A stretch of DNA of 64,000 nucleotides from Aliiroseovarius sp. S1123 (GCF_023015885.1 NZ_JALKBE010000001.1:248001-312000), one strand, 5' to 3'; positions 10,841-20,659 are shown, numbered from the stretch's first letter. Translations and numbers: made by a program. The notes: a model not told the origin generated them from the sequence alone.

Positions 10841-10868
10841 AAAACGCCCCGCCGGGTAAGCGGGGCGT
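10841..10868 (-). terminator. Intrinsic terminator of the mtnP-apt operon
   Basis: ACGCCCCGC (10844-10852) pairs with GCGGGGCGT (10860-10868). On the minus strand the stem is followed by TTTTC, which fits an intrinsic terminator about 80 bases after apt. Confidence 0.75.
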
Positions 10869-10950
10869 CGCACACTATTCACGTGCTCAAGCAGCGCCCG
10901 GGCTCCGACCGGGCAGGGACAGCATTAGAGCTTAATGGTTAATCGAGGGT

Positions 10951-11481
10951 TCACAGCCCTTCGAATTCGCACAAAACATCGACGCCCATACCAAGCTCTT
11001 CCAGTTTTTTGCGCCCGCCCAGTTCCGGCAAGTCGACGATGAAGGAACAGCCCACGATCTCGCCGCCCAAGCGTTCGATCAATTTGATCCCGGCCTCGGC
11101 CGTGCCGCCAGTGGCCAGCAAATCGTCGACAAGCAGAACCTTCTCGCCCGGCTGAATGGCATCGTCATGGATCTCCATCACGGCCTCGCCATATTCCAGT
11201 GTATAGCTCTCGGATAGGGTGGCGCCGGGCAGCTTGCCCTTCTTGCGGATCGGCACAAACCCCAGCGTCAGCTGGTGCGCAATCGCGCCGCCCAGAATAA
11301 AGCCGCGCGCCTCAAGTCCGACGACCTTGTCGATCTGCATGCCCGCATAGGGGTGCAGCATCTGGTCCACCGCCATGCGAAACCCGCGCGGATCGGCGAA
11401 CAGGGTGGTCACATCGCGAAACAGGATCCCTTCATGCGGGAAGTCCACGATGGTGCGGATATAGTCTTTGACGGATTTCAT
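10951..11481 (-). CDS. apt: Adenine phosphoribosyltransferase
   Basis: A 176-residue purine salvage enzyme converting adenine and PRPP to AMP. The PRPP-binding motif [13 protein letters not shown] is at residues 115-127, and the adenine-binding N-terminus ([14 protein letters not shown]) is intact. Its start overlaps the membrane-protein stop by four bases. In this operon it would recycle the adenine released by MtnP upstream. Confidence 0.97.
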   Translation of the reverse strand: MKSVKDYIRTIVDFPHEGILFRDVTTLFADPRGFRMAVDQMLHPYAGMQIDKVVGLEARGFILGGAIAHQLTLGFVPIRKKGKLPGATLSESYTLEYGEAVMEIHDDAIQPGEKVLLVDDLLATGGTAEAGIKLIERLGGEIVGCSFIVDLPELGGRKKLEELGMGVDVLCEFEGL

Positions 11482-12506
11482 GTTTTCCCCTCGGTGATCA
11501 GACGCATAGTGGCCTCAAGCGGCCCGCGTCTGAACTTATGCGACAACAGCCAACTGAACAACGCGGCAAATGCGCAATAGGCGATCGAGATCCAGAAAAT
11601 CTGCATCGGATGCAGCGAACCGTCCAGCCAAACCAAAGCCTCGAGTGTGCCCATGCCGATCAGGATATGCGCGACATAGTGTGTTAGTGTTTGACGCCCA
11701 GCCACGATCATCGCGTCGCAAAGGCGGCGGATCAGGGGCAGCGCCAGCAACACCGGCGTGATCAGCAACACAGCGCCCAGAACTGCGGCGGTCGTGGCCC
11801 CGCCCGCCAGCATATATAGCGGCCCCGCTGGAACCGGCTCGGTGCTCATCAACGCGCCAATTTCGGGGTCGCTGATCAGGGTGGCGCTGGCCTTCTGAGC
11901 TGCTACTGCCACCAGTGCGCCGCCCAGCACCATTCCGGTCTGCACGGTCCAACGTCCCAGCGACAGGCGCCCCAACCACATGCCCCACAGTAGAAACGCC
12001 GCCCAAGGAAAGACCGGATGCCAGCCGTTGTACAGGGAATGACGCAAGAAGCCCTCGATGGTCCAGAAATCGGCATAGCTAAGCGTGGTCCAGTTCCAAC
12101 CTCGGTCGAAATCCAGCACCAGCTGCGCCACAAAACCCGCAAGAATAAAACCGGCGACACCCAGCAACAGGCTGTTGTCTGACCTGCGCATGAGCGCCAT
12201 CGAAACGACGAAATAGAGCGCATAGAAATGCAGGATGTCGGCGTCGAAAATCAGCATATTCAACATGCCGACGACAAACAGGAAGATGGCGCGGCGCAGT
12301 GTTAGATGCCATGCAGGCTTCCCAAGGCTGGCACCGACACCTGCCAGCACGACAAACAAGGCGGCTGCGCGGCCTTCTAAGGTGTCGGTGATCAGCGATC
12401 CGACATCCGATCCCCCGCTGACCTCTGCAGCCAATCGGAAGTTCACCAGAACCATGCCGGCAAATGCCAAGTATCGGGCAAGATCGGCGCCGTGTAGACG
12501 ACTCAC
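11478..12506 (-). CDS. DUF418-like multi-pass membrane protein
   Basis: A 342-residue protein with about nine to ten hydrophobic helices. The N-terminal [21 protein letters not shown] and the C-terminal region ending in [11 protein letters not shown] resemble the DUF418/YeiB acyltransferase-like families. It overlaps mtnP and apt by four bases each, so it is translationally coupled within a methylthioadenosine/adenine salvage operon. Transport of a purine or thio-sugar is an attractive guess from position but is not shown by sequence. Confidence 0.75.
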   Translation of the reverse strand: MSRLHGADLARYLAFAGMVLVNFRLAAEVSGGSDVGSLITDTLEGRAAALFVVLAGVGASLGKPAWHLTLRRAIFLFVVGMLNMLIFDADILHFYALYFVVSMALMRRSDNSLLLGVAGFILAGFVAQLVLDFDRGWNWTTLSYADFWTIEGFLRHSLYNGWHPVFPWAAFLLWGMWLGRLSLGRWTVQTGMVLGGALVAVAAQKASATLISDPEIGALMSTEPVPAGPLYMLAGGATTAAVLGAVLLITPVLLALPLIRRLCDAMIVAGRQTLTHYVAHILIGMGTLEALVWLDGSLHPMQIFWISIAYCAFAALFSWLLSHKFRRGPLEATMRLITEGKT

Positions 12507-13372
12507 AATACTCGCCCTGCCACCGCGTCCAGCTTGGCCAGAAGTGCAAGGTCACGCTTTTCCGGGGCGGTCATGATGGCCATGTCCAGCGCGCGGTCGC
12601 AGCCATGCGGGCAGGGGGTACGCTCTGCGCCCAGAAGCGCAGGCAGCCCCGCAACCATTCGTTTGGCCTTGTCGCCATTACCCGTCAGCGTGGCGATCAC
12701 TTGCGCCACGTCGACCTCGTCATGGTCCGGATGCCAGCAATCGAAATCCGTCACCATCGCGACCGAGGCGTAACAGAGCTCGGCCTCGCGGGCGAGCTTT
12801 GCCTCGGGCATGTTGGTCATGCCGATCACATGCGCCCCCCATTGGTCGCGATACATCCGGCTTTCCGCCAGCGTCGAGAACTGAGGCCCCTCCATCGCCA
12901 GATACGTCCCGCCCTCGTGTACGGTGACACCGGCCGCGCGGGCAGCGTCAGCACAGGCAGCGGACAGTCGCGGGCAGGTAGGATGGGCAAAGCCCACGTG
13001 CGCAACACAGCCCGAGCCAAAGAAGCTTTTCGATCGCGCGAAGGTCCGGTCAATGAATTGATCTACAATGACAAAATCACCCGGAGCCATCTCTTCTCGG
13101 AACGACCCACAGGCCGACACGCTTATCACGTCCGTGACGCCCAGCCGCTTCAGCGCGTCGATGTTGGCGCGATAGGGCACGTCCGAGGGGCTATGCACGT
13201 GCCCCCGCCCGTGGCGCGGCAGAAAGGACATGGTGACGCCGTCCAGCTGACCGGTCAGGATCTGGTCGGACGGTGCACCCCACGGGCTGTCGACATCCAC
13301 CCAACGCGCGTTTTCCAGCCCGTCCATCTGATAGATGCCCGACCCACCGATGATCCCGATATGTGTGTCCAT
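12503..13372 (-). CDS. mtnP: S-methyl-5'-thioadenosine phosphorylase
   Basis: A 289-residue PNP/MTAP-family enzyme that phosphorolyses methylthioadenosine, a by-product of polyamine and homoserine lactone synthesis, to adenine and methylthioribose-1-phosphate. The phosphate-binding GIIGGSGIY at residues 6-14, PRHGRGH near 54-60, and the substrate loop NMPEAKLAREAELCYASV are visible. First gene of the mtnP-DUF418-apt operon. The divergent SulP gene lies 158 bp upstream. Confidence 0.95.
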   Translation of the reverse strand: MDTHIGIIGGSGIYQMDGLENARWVDVDSPWGAPSDQILTGQLDGVTMSFLPRHGRGHVHSPSDVPYRANIDALKRLGVTDVISVSACGSFREEMAPGDFVIVDQFIDRTFARSKSFFGSGCVAHVGFAHPTCPRLSAACADAARAAGVTVHEGGTYLAMEGPQFSTLAESRMYRDQWGAHVIGMTNMPEAKLAREAELCYASVAMVTDFDCWHPDHDEVDVAQVIATLTGNGDKAKRMVAGLPALLGAERTPCPHGCDRALDMAIMTAPEKRDLALLAKLDAVAGRVL

Positions 13373-13530
13373 GCCTGCCTCCTATTCTGCTTTGGCCGCA
13401 GCCTATCGCGCGCGTTGCTGCCATGCCATGCAATTGTTGCTGGACCGTAAGTCATCTGAGGCATTGCCCGAAGCGGCCGAAGCCGTTAGACAGCCCCATC
13501 GCGAACAATCCCCAGAACGAGGTAATCCCC

Positions 13531-15162
13531 GTGGCCCGAGCCCTGCTGGCAAGCTTTGCCAATCGTATCGAACGCCCTGATCTACGCTTGTCGCCGAATG
13601 ACGAGCTGACGCCGTCCCGCATCAAGACCGAGCTTCTGTCGGGGCTGACCGTCGCCCTAGCCCTGGTGCCCGAGGCCGTGGCCTTCGCTTTTGTCGCAGG
13701 TGTGCACCCGCTTGTGGGTCTCTATGCAGCTTTTATGGTCGGTCTGATTACCGCTGTGATCGGTGGACGTCCCGGCATGATTTCGGGTGCAACCGGTGCG
13801 CTGGCCGTTGTGATGGTGGCTTTGGTCGCCGAGCACGGAGTCGAGTATCTGTTCGCGACCGTTGTTCTTATGGGTCTTTTGCAGGTCTTTGCCGGTGTCA
13901 TGCACTGGGGCAAGTTCATCAGATTGGTGCCGCACCCAGTCATGCTAGGCTTTGTGAACGGCCTGGCGATCGTTATTTTCCTGGCCCAGATGACCCAGTT
14001 CAAAGAGCCGGGCAATACCGACGCGTGGCTGTCTGGCATGTCGCTTTACATGATGTTGGGCCTTGTGGGCCTGACCATGCTGATCATCTGGGGCCTGCCA
14101 AAGCTGACCTCGATCATCCCTGCGCCGCTGGCCGGGATCGGTGTCGTGGCAGGGCTTGTGATTGCCTTTGGGATTGATGTGCCGACCGTTGGCGACATGG
14201 CCTCGATCAAGGGCGGACTGCCCAGCTTCCACAATCCGTTTGGCACGGGTGAGGGGCTGTATGGTACTGCGCTGGCGCCATTCACGCTGGAAACGCTTTG
14301 GATCATCCTGCCTTACGCCGTGATCCTGGCCGCGATTGGCCTAATTGAAAGCCTGTTGACCCTGAACCTTGTGGGCGAAATGACCGGTCAACGTGGTGGT
14401 GCTTCGCAGGAATGTATCGCGCAAGGCACCTCGAATGTGATCACCGGATTCTTCGGCGGCATGGGTGGTTGTGCCATGATCGGGCAGTCGATGATCAACG
14501 TGCGCTCGGGCGGCCGGACGCGCATCGCCGGGATCGCCGCTGCGATTTTCCTACTGCTCTTCATCGTTGTGGCGTCGAGTTGGATCGAGATGATCCCGTT
14601 GGCGGCCCTTGTCGGCGTCATGTTCATGGTGGTGATTGGTACGTTCGCCTGGAACTCGTTGAAGATCCTGCGCCGCGTACCGCGCACGGATGCGTTCGTC
14701 ATCCTGTTGGTGACTGCTGTGACTGTCTATGAAGACCTTGCCGTCGCCGTTGTGGTGGGCGTGATCGTGTCGGCGCTGGCCTATGCTTGGAACGCCGCCG
14801 CCCGTATCCACGCGGTGACCCGTGAAGAAGACGGGGGCAAGGTCTATGACGTGGAAGGCCCGCTGTTCTTTGGCTCGGCCGATGGCTTTATCGAGCTGTT
14901 TGACGTCAAGAATGATCCTGACCTTGTCGTGATCGAATTTGCCCGTTCGCGCGTGGTGGACCAATCGGCCCTGCAGGCGATCGAGGCGGTGGCACTGAAA
15001 TACGAAGCACTGGGCAAGAAAGTTCAACTGCGTCACCTGAGCCGCGATTGTCACGACTTGCTGACCAAGGCCGGCCACTTGGTGGTCGATAGCGACGATG
15101 ATCCCGATTACGAGGTCGCCGTGGATTATTCGGTCAAGACCGGCATCCTTGGTGGACACTAA
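13531..15162 (+). CDS. SulP-family anion transporter with STAS domain
   Basis: A 543-residue SulP protein. The membrane domain (about residues 30-400) has the family's LVPEAVAFAFVAGVHPLVGLYAAF segment split over helices 1-2 and around a dozen hydrophobic spans. A C-terminal STAS domain follows (VYDVEGPLFFGSADGF onward). The frame stays open back to 13363, inside the mtnP start region; GTG 13531 with GAGGT upstream fits homologue N-termini better. Substrates in the family include sulfate and bicarbonate; the substrate here is unknown. An 11-bp terminator follows directly. Confidence 0.93.
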   Translation: MARALLASFANRIERPDLRLSPNDELTPSRIKTELLSGLTVALALVPEAVAFAFVAGVHPLVGLYAAFMVGLITAVIGGRPGMISGATGALAVVMVALVAEHGVEYLFATVVLMGLLQVFAGVMHWGKFIRLVPHPVMLGFVNGLAIVIFLAQMTQFKEPGNTDAWLSGMSLYMMLGLVGLTMLIIWGLPKLTSIIPAPLAGIGVVAGLVIAFGIDVPTVGDMASIKGGLPSFHNPFGTGEGLYGTALAPFTLETLWIILPYAVILAAIGLIESLLTLNLVGEMTGQRGGASQECIAQGTSNVITGFFGGMGGCAMIGQSMINVRSGGRTRIAGIAAAIFLLLFIVVASSWIEMIPLAALVGVMFMVVIGTFAWNSLKILRRVPRTDAFVILLVTAVTVYEDLAVAVVVGVIVSALAYAWNAAARIHAVTREEDGGKVYDVEGPLFFGSADGFIELFDVKNDPDLVVIEFARSRVVDQSALQAIEAVALKYEALGKKVQLRHLSRDCHDLLTKAGHLVVDSDDDPDYEVAVDYSVKTGILGGH

Positions 15163-15165
15163 TGA

Positions 15166-15191
15166 ATAAAGGCGCCTTCGGGCGCCTTTAT
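15166..15191. terminator. Bidirectional intrinsic terminator
   Basis: A perfect 11-bp stem (15166-15176 with 15181-15191) is capped by a TTCG tetraloop, with A- and T-rich outer ends. It lies between the convergent SulP and flavin reductase genes and can serve both. Confidence 0.9.
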
Positions 15192-15210
15192 GATGTTGGA
15201 CGTACCGGCG

Positions 15211-15816
15211 TCACTCTTCGGGGCGTTTCAGGGTGAACCTGTCGCGCACGACGGAATAATCGCGATACCCCAGCCGGGCTAAGGGGCGCGCGCGGGTGAT
15301 GTCGAACATCCCGTCGACGATGCAGTCATCCCGCATATGGATCCCAGTCACCTCGCCGAAACAGACGTAATTGGCTTCGCCCGGCAGCTGCGTGATCTGC
15401 GTCAGCTTGCATTCAAGTGCGGCAGGGGCGGCGGGTAGGCGAGCGGCATCAATTGTCTCGCACGCCACCTGTTCCAATCCTGCTTCATCGATCTCGTTCA
15501 CGTCGCGCCCGAAGCTGGCGGCGCTGATATTCATCGCGTCTGTCAGGTCCTCTGACACCATATGCACGCAAAACACGCCCGTTTGGCGAATGTTGTCCAG
15601 TGTATCTTTGCCCATTTGCCGATCCGCCTTGCCCGAAGTCGTGGCGAACATCACTTGCGGCGGATCGTAGGCGACCCCATTGAAGAAGGAATAGGGGGCA
15701 AGGTTATCGCGACCGTCGGCATCTCTTGTGGTGATCCACGCAATCGGGCGCGGGACGATCAAGGCGTTGAACGGATTATGGGGCAGCCCGTGCCCGTTTT
15801 CGGGTTGATAGAACAC
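15211..15816 (-). CDS. Flavin reductase-like FMN-binding protein
   Basis: A 201-residue protein of the flavin reductase/DIM6-NTAB family (split barrel FMN-binding fold). Characteristic pieces are RPIAWITTRDADGRDNLAPYSFFN near residues 23-46 and the NYVCFGEVTGIHMRDD segment near 150. Members bind FMN and often act as NADPH-dependent flavin reductases, although many are uncharacterised. It stands alone, convergent with SulP and divergent from the GNAT gene. Confidence 0.9.
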   Translation of the reverse strand: MFYQPENGHGLPHNPFNALIVPRPIAWITTRDADGRDNLAPYSFFNGVAYDPPQVMFATTSGKADRQMGKDTLDNIRQTGVFCVHMVSEDLTDAMNISAASFGRDVNEIDEAGLEQVACETIDAARLPAAPAALECKLTQITQLPGEANYVCFGEVTGIHMRDDCIVDGMFDITRARPLARLGYRDYSVVRDRFTLKRPEE

Positions 15817-15897
15817 TGGCTTATCCCTTCCGTTTCATAGCCTTGCCGTGATAGCAGGAACGTAAAGAGAAGCCAAAGGCAACACGAGGGCGGGCAG

Positions 15898-16398
15898 CTG
15901 TATCATCTGTCTCAGGAAACGCAGGAAGATTGGTGGGAGGTCGAAGCCCTTTACGACCTGTGCTTTGCGCCAGGGCGCGAGGCGCTGTCATCCTATCGTC
16001 TGCGCGATGATGTGCCGCCTATTCCAGAGCTGACCATGGTTGCGCGTGACGCGGACGGTGTTCTGGCCGGGGCGATCCGCTACTGGCCCATCGCCATTGT
16101 CGGAGAGCACACGCACAAAGCGCTTCTACTGGGGCCGGTGGCCGTGCACCCGACCCGTCAGGGCGAAGGGCTGGGCGGTCATCTGATCCGTCAAAGCCTT
16201 GGCCGCGCGGCCGAACTGGGTTGGGATCGTGTGATGCTGGTTGGGGATGCGCCTTACTATCAGCGGTTCGGATTTACGCGATTAGAGGGGGTGGTCATGC
16301 CGCCGCCCACCAACCCTGACCGGGTTCTCGCCTATGATCAGGACTGTAGGGCGTGGCGTGGTGTGGCGGGTGATGTTCGCAGGTTTGACGACGCCTAG
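15898..16398 (+). CDS. GNAT N-acetyltransferase, possible CTG start
   Basis: Coding sequence with GNAT character runs from about 15901 (YHLSQETQEDWWEVEALYDL) through the acetyl-CoA motif (VAVHPTRQGEGLGGHLIR) to 16398. No ATG, GTG or TTG occurs in this frame between the in-frame stop at 15838-15840 and GTG 16012, which would delete about 38 homologous-looking residues. CTG 15898, behind GAGGGCGGG, is the most plausible start, giving 166 residues. The alternative is the short form from 16012 (128 residues). The acceptor substrate is unknown. Confidence 0.75.
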   Translation: MYHLSQETQEDWWEVEALYDLCFAPGREALSSYRLRDDVPPIPELTMVARDADGVLAGAIRYWPIAIVGEHTHKALLLGPVAVHPTRQGEGLGGHLIRQSLGRAAELGWDRVMLVGDAPYYQRFGFTRLEGVVMPPPTNPDRVLAYDQDCRAWRGVAGDVRRFDDA

Positions 16399-16416
16399 CA
16401 CTCTGCAGGATAAACC

Positions 16417-16788
16417 TTAGCGAAAGGTCGGTTGGTTCCGACGCACCGATGTGAATACACAGAATGTTGCGGGTCGGGCTTGCGCACCGATGGTTTGCCG
16501 CGTCATGCGTTCCAGCCTTTGTTGCCAATACGGGGACTTACGGTTCTGCAAAAGCGGATGCCATACCCGCTGGGTACGTGTGCCGCGCGACCGATCCAGT
16601 TTCCACTGACGTGATGGAGCAGGGAGCTTGGGTGCTGTGAGGGTCAGGACACCCATCCCGATGACTGCAAAACCCGCAAAAACTGCATAGGCCATGAAGG
16701 CCGCAACTGGACCAAACCCCTGCGAGAACGCCGTTACGGCAGCGATTGAGCCGGTGAATACACCGGTGACGAGTACACGAAACAGCAT
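16417..16788 (-). CDS. Small membrane protein, unknown
   Basis: A 123-residue protein from ATG 16788, which has a strong AAGGAGAGG site just upstream; the open frame extends further to 16917 without support. The N-terminal half holds two hydrophobic helices (LFRVLVTGVFTGSIAAV and an alanine/phenylalanine-rich span), and the C-terminal half is basic and probably cytoplasmic. No family was recognised. It lies between the GNAT gene (convergent) and ptsP (same strand, upstream). Confidence 0.65.
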   Translation of the reverse strand: MLFRVLVTGVFTGSIAAVTAFSQGFGPVAAFMAYAVFAGFAVIGMGVLTLTAPKLPAPSRQWKLDRSRGTRTQRVWHPLLQNRKSPYWQQRLERMTRQTIGAQARPATFCVFTSVRRNQPTFR

Positions 16789-16981
16789 GGGCCTCTCCTT
16801 TTGCGGGTCGGTCGGGGCAATGCGCCGGACGCCAACCGCAGCTTGGTCTTCCAATATGCGTGCGGTTCGGCAGTTCCCGGTCATCGGGATGTCAAAACGC
16901 TCGCGTCGCTGTTCCACGATTGTTCTAATTGTCTGAAGATTTTCCTAACCGGGCGTGAGGCAAGTCGAAACGAACTGTTTC

Positions 16982-19228
16982 TCACACCGCGTTTTCTGCG
17001 AGCCATGCCTTGACAGTTTGTCGAACGGATTGTTCCCCAGACAGGCGGGTGGTGTCGATCACTTCCCGCAAATCATCCAGATTAGTGCGCCTTATCAAGC
17101 TTTTGACTGGACCGATCGAGGCTGGTCGCATCGACAGGTGCCGCATCCCAAGCGCCGCAAAGCACACTGCTTCCAGTGGCCGGCCTGCATCCTCGCCGCA
17201 GAAGCTCAAGGGCGTACGCGCCGCGTCGCAGCGGGTCACAATCTCTTCAATCAGGTTCAGGAAAGACACGTTCAGCGTGTCGTACCGCCGCCGCACCCGT
17301 TCATTTTCCCGATCTGCCGCATAAAAGAACTGCTTCAGATCATTGCCGCCGATTGAGATGAAGTCGGCCATCTCGAAGAACTGCTGCGGGGCAAACACCA
17401 TCGACGGCGTCTCCAGCATCGCGCCGATCTCGACCTTCTCGGGTAGAATATGACCCAGCGCGCGCTCGCGCTCGATCTCGGCCAGCAGCATTTCGCGGGC
17501 GTCGCGGAACTCGTCCAGCTGTGCGATGAACGGAAACATGACGGTCAGGCAACGCCCCGCGGCGGCGCGGATAAGCGCCTGCAGTTGCATTCGCATGACG
17601 CCCGGCTTGTCCAGCCCAACGCGGATCGCGCGCCACCCCAAAGCCGGGTTCGGCTCGTCCAGCGGGTTCATATAGGGCAGCACTTTGTCCGACCCGATAT
17701 CGAGCGTGCGGAAGGTGACGCGCTTGCCTTTGGCTGCGTCCATAACACGGGCATATGTCGCTGCCAGATCACCCCGACGCGGCACCCGGTCCACGGTCAG
17801 GAACTGCAACTCTGTACGGAACAGGCCCACGCCATAGGCCCCCGAGCTTTCCAGCGAGGGCAGGTCGGCCATCAGGCCTGCATTCATATGCAGTTTAACC
17901 TCGGTCCCGCACAGGCCCATCGCGGGCTTGTCGCGCAGGCTTTGGTAGCGTTCCTGCTTCGTGGCCTCCATCGCCATCTTGTCGCGGAACGCCGAGATAA
18001 TCGTGTCCTCGGGGCGCAGGTGGACCACACCGTTTTCACCATCCACAAGGATGTGGTCGCCGTTCAGGGCCTCGGTCGCGATGTGGCCCGCCTGAATGAT
18101 CAGCGGGATTGCAAAGGCGCGCGCCACGATAGCTGCGTGACTGGCGACCGAGCCTTCTTCCAGCACGATCCCCTTCAGGCCCCGCCCGTATTCCAAGAGC
18201 TCGCCTGGCCCAATATTTGTGGCGATCAGGATCGGGTTTGCCGGCATCTCGGCCCCGGTATCCTTGCCCTGTCCGGTCAGGATCCGCAGCAGGCGGTTCG
18301 ACAGATCGTCCAGATCATGCAGCCGTTCACGCAGGTAAGCATCCGGTACTTGGCTCATTCGGGCGCGCGCGGCGGATTGCTCTTTCTCGACCGCCGCTTC
18401 GGCAGATAGCCCGCGCGAAATATCTTCGGCCATACGCCGCATCCAGCCCTTGGAGTTGGCAAACATCCGATAGGCTTCCAGAACCTGCATTTGTTCCTTG
18501 TCGGTTGTCTGCGCGTTTTCCAGCATCTCGTCCACAGACACGCGCAGCGTATCAACGGCATCTTGCATGCGCTTTAATTCGACATCGGGATCATCCGCCA
18601 CCGGGTTGGTCACAACGACACGCGGTTCATGCAGCCAAACGTGCCCCTCGGCCGCGCCTTCCTGGCCGATGCTGCCCTTGAAGGTGACAGGCCGCTGGTG
18701 AAGCGCGCCCATGGCCTCGCCTTCGCCGACGAAGGCGCCCAGCTCGGTCATTTCGGCCAGCACCATGGCGACCACTTCAATGCCGTAAATTTCGTCAGCC
18801 GAGAAGACACGGGCCTCTTTCGACTGAATAACCAGCACGCCCAGTTTTTCGCCCAGACGCTGAATGGGCACGCCCAGGAAGCTCGAGTAAATCTCTTCCC
18901 CCGTTTCCGGCATGTACCGGAACCCACGTGCGGACGGGGCATCCTCGGTATTCACCACCTGGCCCGAGCGCGCCACGCGCCCTACAAGCCCTTCGCCCAC
19001 ACGCAGACGTGTCTGGTGCACGGCTTCGGCCTTCAGGCCTTCAGTTGCACAAAGCTCAAGCGTCTCGGCGTCCCGGAACAGATAGATCGAGCACACCTCG
19101 ACCCCAAGGCTTTCAGCAATCAACGAGGTAATACGGTCCAGCCGTTCCTGCCCCTCGGACGCTGCCGCAAGGGTCTCGCGCAGGCTGACCAAAAGCTTGC
19201 GGCTGTCGCTTGTCTGGCTTTCTGCCAT
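16982..19228 (-). CDS. ptsP: Phosphoenolpyruvate-protein phosphotransferase PtsP (EI-Ntr)
   Basis: A 748-residue first enzyme of the nitrogen-related phosphotransferase system; it autophosphorylates from PEP and passes phosphate to NPr. A GAF domain occupies about residues 25-165. The phosphohistidine H364 is in GSVASHAAIVARAF, and the C-terminal TIM-barrel domain has the catalytic Cys (C677 in FCGEDAG). The frame is open to 19414, but ATG 19228 gives the usual family N-terminus. In many alphaproteobacteria ptsP follows lysC directly; here they are 6.4 kb apart on the same strand. Confidence 0.95.
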   Translation of the reverse strand: MAESQTSDSRKLLVSLRETLAAASEGQERLDRITSLIAESLGVEVCSIYLFRDAETLELCATEGLKAEAVHQTRLRVGEGLVGRVARSGQVVNTEDAPSARGFRYMPETGEEIYSSFLGVPIQRLGEKLGVLVIQSKEARVFSADEIYGIEVVAMVLAEMTELGAFVGEGEAMGALHQRPVTFKGSIGQEGAAEGHVWLHEPRVVVTNPVADDPDVELKRMQDAVDTLRVSVDEMLENAQTTDKEQMQVLEAYRMFANSKGWMRRMAEDISRGLSAEAAVEKEQSAARARMSQVPDAYLRERLHDLDDLSNRLLRILTGQGKDTGAEMPANPILIATNIGPGELLEYGRGLKGIVLEEGSVASHAAIVARAFAIPLIIQAGHIATEALNGDHILVDGENGVVHLRPEDTIISAFRDKMAMEATKQERYQSLRDKPAMGLCGTEVKLHMNAGLMADLPSLESSGAYGVGLFRTELQFLTVDRVPRRGDLAATYARVMDAAKGKRVTFRTLDIGSDKVLPYMNPLDEPNPALGWRAIRVGLDKPGVMRMQLQALIRAAAGRCLTVMFPFIAQLDEFRDAREMLLAEIERERALGHILPEKVEIGAMLETPSMVFAPQQFFEMADFISIGGNDLKQFFYAADRENERVRRRYDTLNVSFLNLIEEIVTRCDAARTPLSFCGEDAGRPLEAVCFAALGMRHLSMRPASIGPVKSLIRRTNLDDLREVIDTTRLSGEQSVRQTVKAWLAENAV

Positions 19229-19591
19229 CTTACCAATCCCTGTTTGCCACGGCGTCTTGGCAGTCTCGGAGACCGAGGCGCGCGCCGTTTGATCAAGCCT
19301 TATCCTAGCGGCTCGCTGCCACCTATGCCAGAAACTCGTTACGTTCACATCAGCAAAAATCTGCGCGTTTTGACCTGCGTGTGAATTTGCCTGCAATTTG
19401 CGCTGTCCGGCCACTGATTGTGCGGAACAGAAACGCGCCGGGTTGTCGATTTGTGGGACGATGCGTTGGGGGCATATTGCGATACGTAAATTTCAGTCTT
19501 TTTGCACGAAGGCGGGTTTTGACTGCGCGGATTGCGTCTTAGGTTTAAGATCAACGAATAATGAACCCGTGTATTGCGAAAGGACCTTTCC
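19229..19591. other. Divergent ptsP/cysK intergenic region
   Basis: This 363-bp gap separates the ptsP start from the cysK start and must hold both promoters. The ptsP frame stays open upstream to 19414 but without family similarity. No RNA gene, repeat or clear operator was recognised. Confidence 0.5.
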
Positions 19592-20659
19592 ATGGCACCC
19601 CGACAGACCAATGGGCGCGGCATGCGCTATGACAGCATTCTGGATACGGTGGGCGACACGCCTGTTATCCGCATAAATCGTATCGCGCCCGAGGGCGTGA
19701 ACATCTTTGTGAAGATGGAGGCCTTCAACCCGGCCGGATCCGTCAAGGACCGCCTTGCGCTGAACATCATCGAAGCCGCCGAAGCCAGCGGCGCATTGAA
19801 GCCCGGCCAGACGGTGGTTGAAGCCACATCCGGCAATACCGGCATCGGTCTTGCCATGGTCTGCGCCGCCAAGGGCTATCCGTTGGTGGTGACCATGGCC
19901 GAAAGCTTCTCGGTCGAGCGGCGCAAGCTGATGCGTTTCTTTGGCGCGAAAGTGGTGCTGACGCCCAAGGAATTGAAGGGCTTTGGCATGTATTCTAAAG
20001 CCAAAGAACTGGCTGAAGAGAACGGCTGGTTCCTTGCCAGCCAGTTTGAAACCGACGCCAACGCCGACATCCACGAAAACACCACTGCGCGCGAGATCCT
20101 TGCCGATTTCGATGGCGAGCGTTTGGACTATCTGGTCACCGGCTATGGCACAGGCGGCACCGTGACGGGCATCGGGCGTGTCCTGAAGAAAGAACGCCCC
20201 GACACCAAGATCATCCTGACCGAACCCGCCAACGCCGCGATTGTCGCGTCCGGTTACGTGAACACCCGCAACGAGCAAAACCAGCCCACCGAGGGCCATC
20301 CGGATTTCAACCCGCACCCCATTCAGGGCTGGACCCCGGACTTCATCCCCCATGTCTTGCAAGAGGCGCTGGACAACGGGCTGTATGACGAGCTGACCTC
20401 GGTCCCCGGCCCGGACGGCATTAAATGGTCGCAACGTCTGGCTGCCGAGGAAGGCATCTTCGTCGGCATCTCGGCCGGGGCCACCTTCGCCACCGCGATC
20501 GAGACCGCGAAATCCGCTCCTGAGGGAGCCAACATCCTGGTCATGCTGCCCGACACCGGCGAACGCTACCTCTCGACCCCGCTCTTTGAGGGCGTCGAAG
20601 AGGTGATGAGTGACGAGGAACTCAACATCTCACGCTCGACGCCTTATGGGCAGATGTAA
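19592..20659 (+). CDS. cysK: Cysteine synthase A (O-acetylserine sulfhydrylase)
   Basis: A 355-residue PLP enzyme making cysteine from O-acetylserine and sulfide. The PLP lysine is K52 in NPAGSVKDR, and the substrate-binding loop TSGNTGIGLA (about 84-93) and PLP-phosphate loop GTGGTVTG are present. I chose ATG 19592, behind AAGGA, over TTG 19574; ATG 19622 (RYDSIL) is a further alternative. The C-terminal extension beyond the classic 310 residues is seen in some alphaproteobacterial members. Single-gene unit closed by a good terminator. Confidence 0.95.
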   Translation: MAPRQTNGRGMRYDSILDTVGDTPVIRINRIAPEGVNIFVKMEAFNPAGSVKDRLALNIIEAAEASGALKPGQTVVEATSGNTGIGLAMVCAAKGYPLVVTMAESFSVERRKLMRFFGAKVVLTPKELKGFGMYSKAKELAEENGWFLASQFETDANADIHENTTAREILADFDGERLDYLVTGYGTGGTVTGIGRVLKKERPDTKIILTEPANAAIVASGYVNTRNEQNQPTEGHPDFNPHPIQGWTPDFIPHVLQEALDNGLYDELTSVPGPDGIKWSQRLAAEEGIFVGISAGATFATAIETAKSAPEGANILVMLPDTGERYLSTPLFEGVEEVMSDEELNISRSTPYGQM

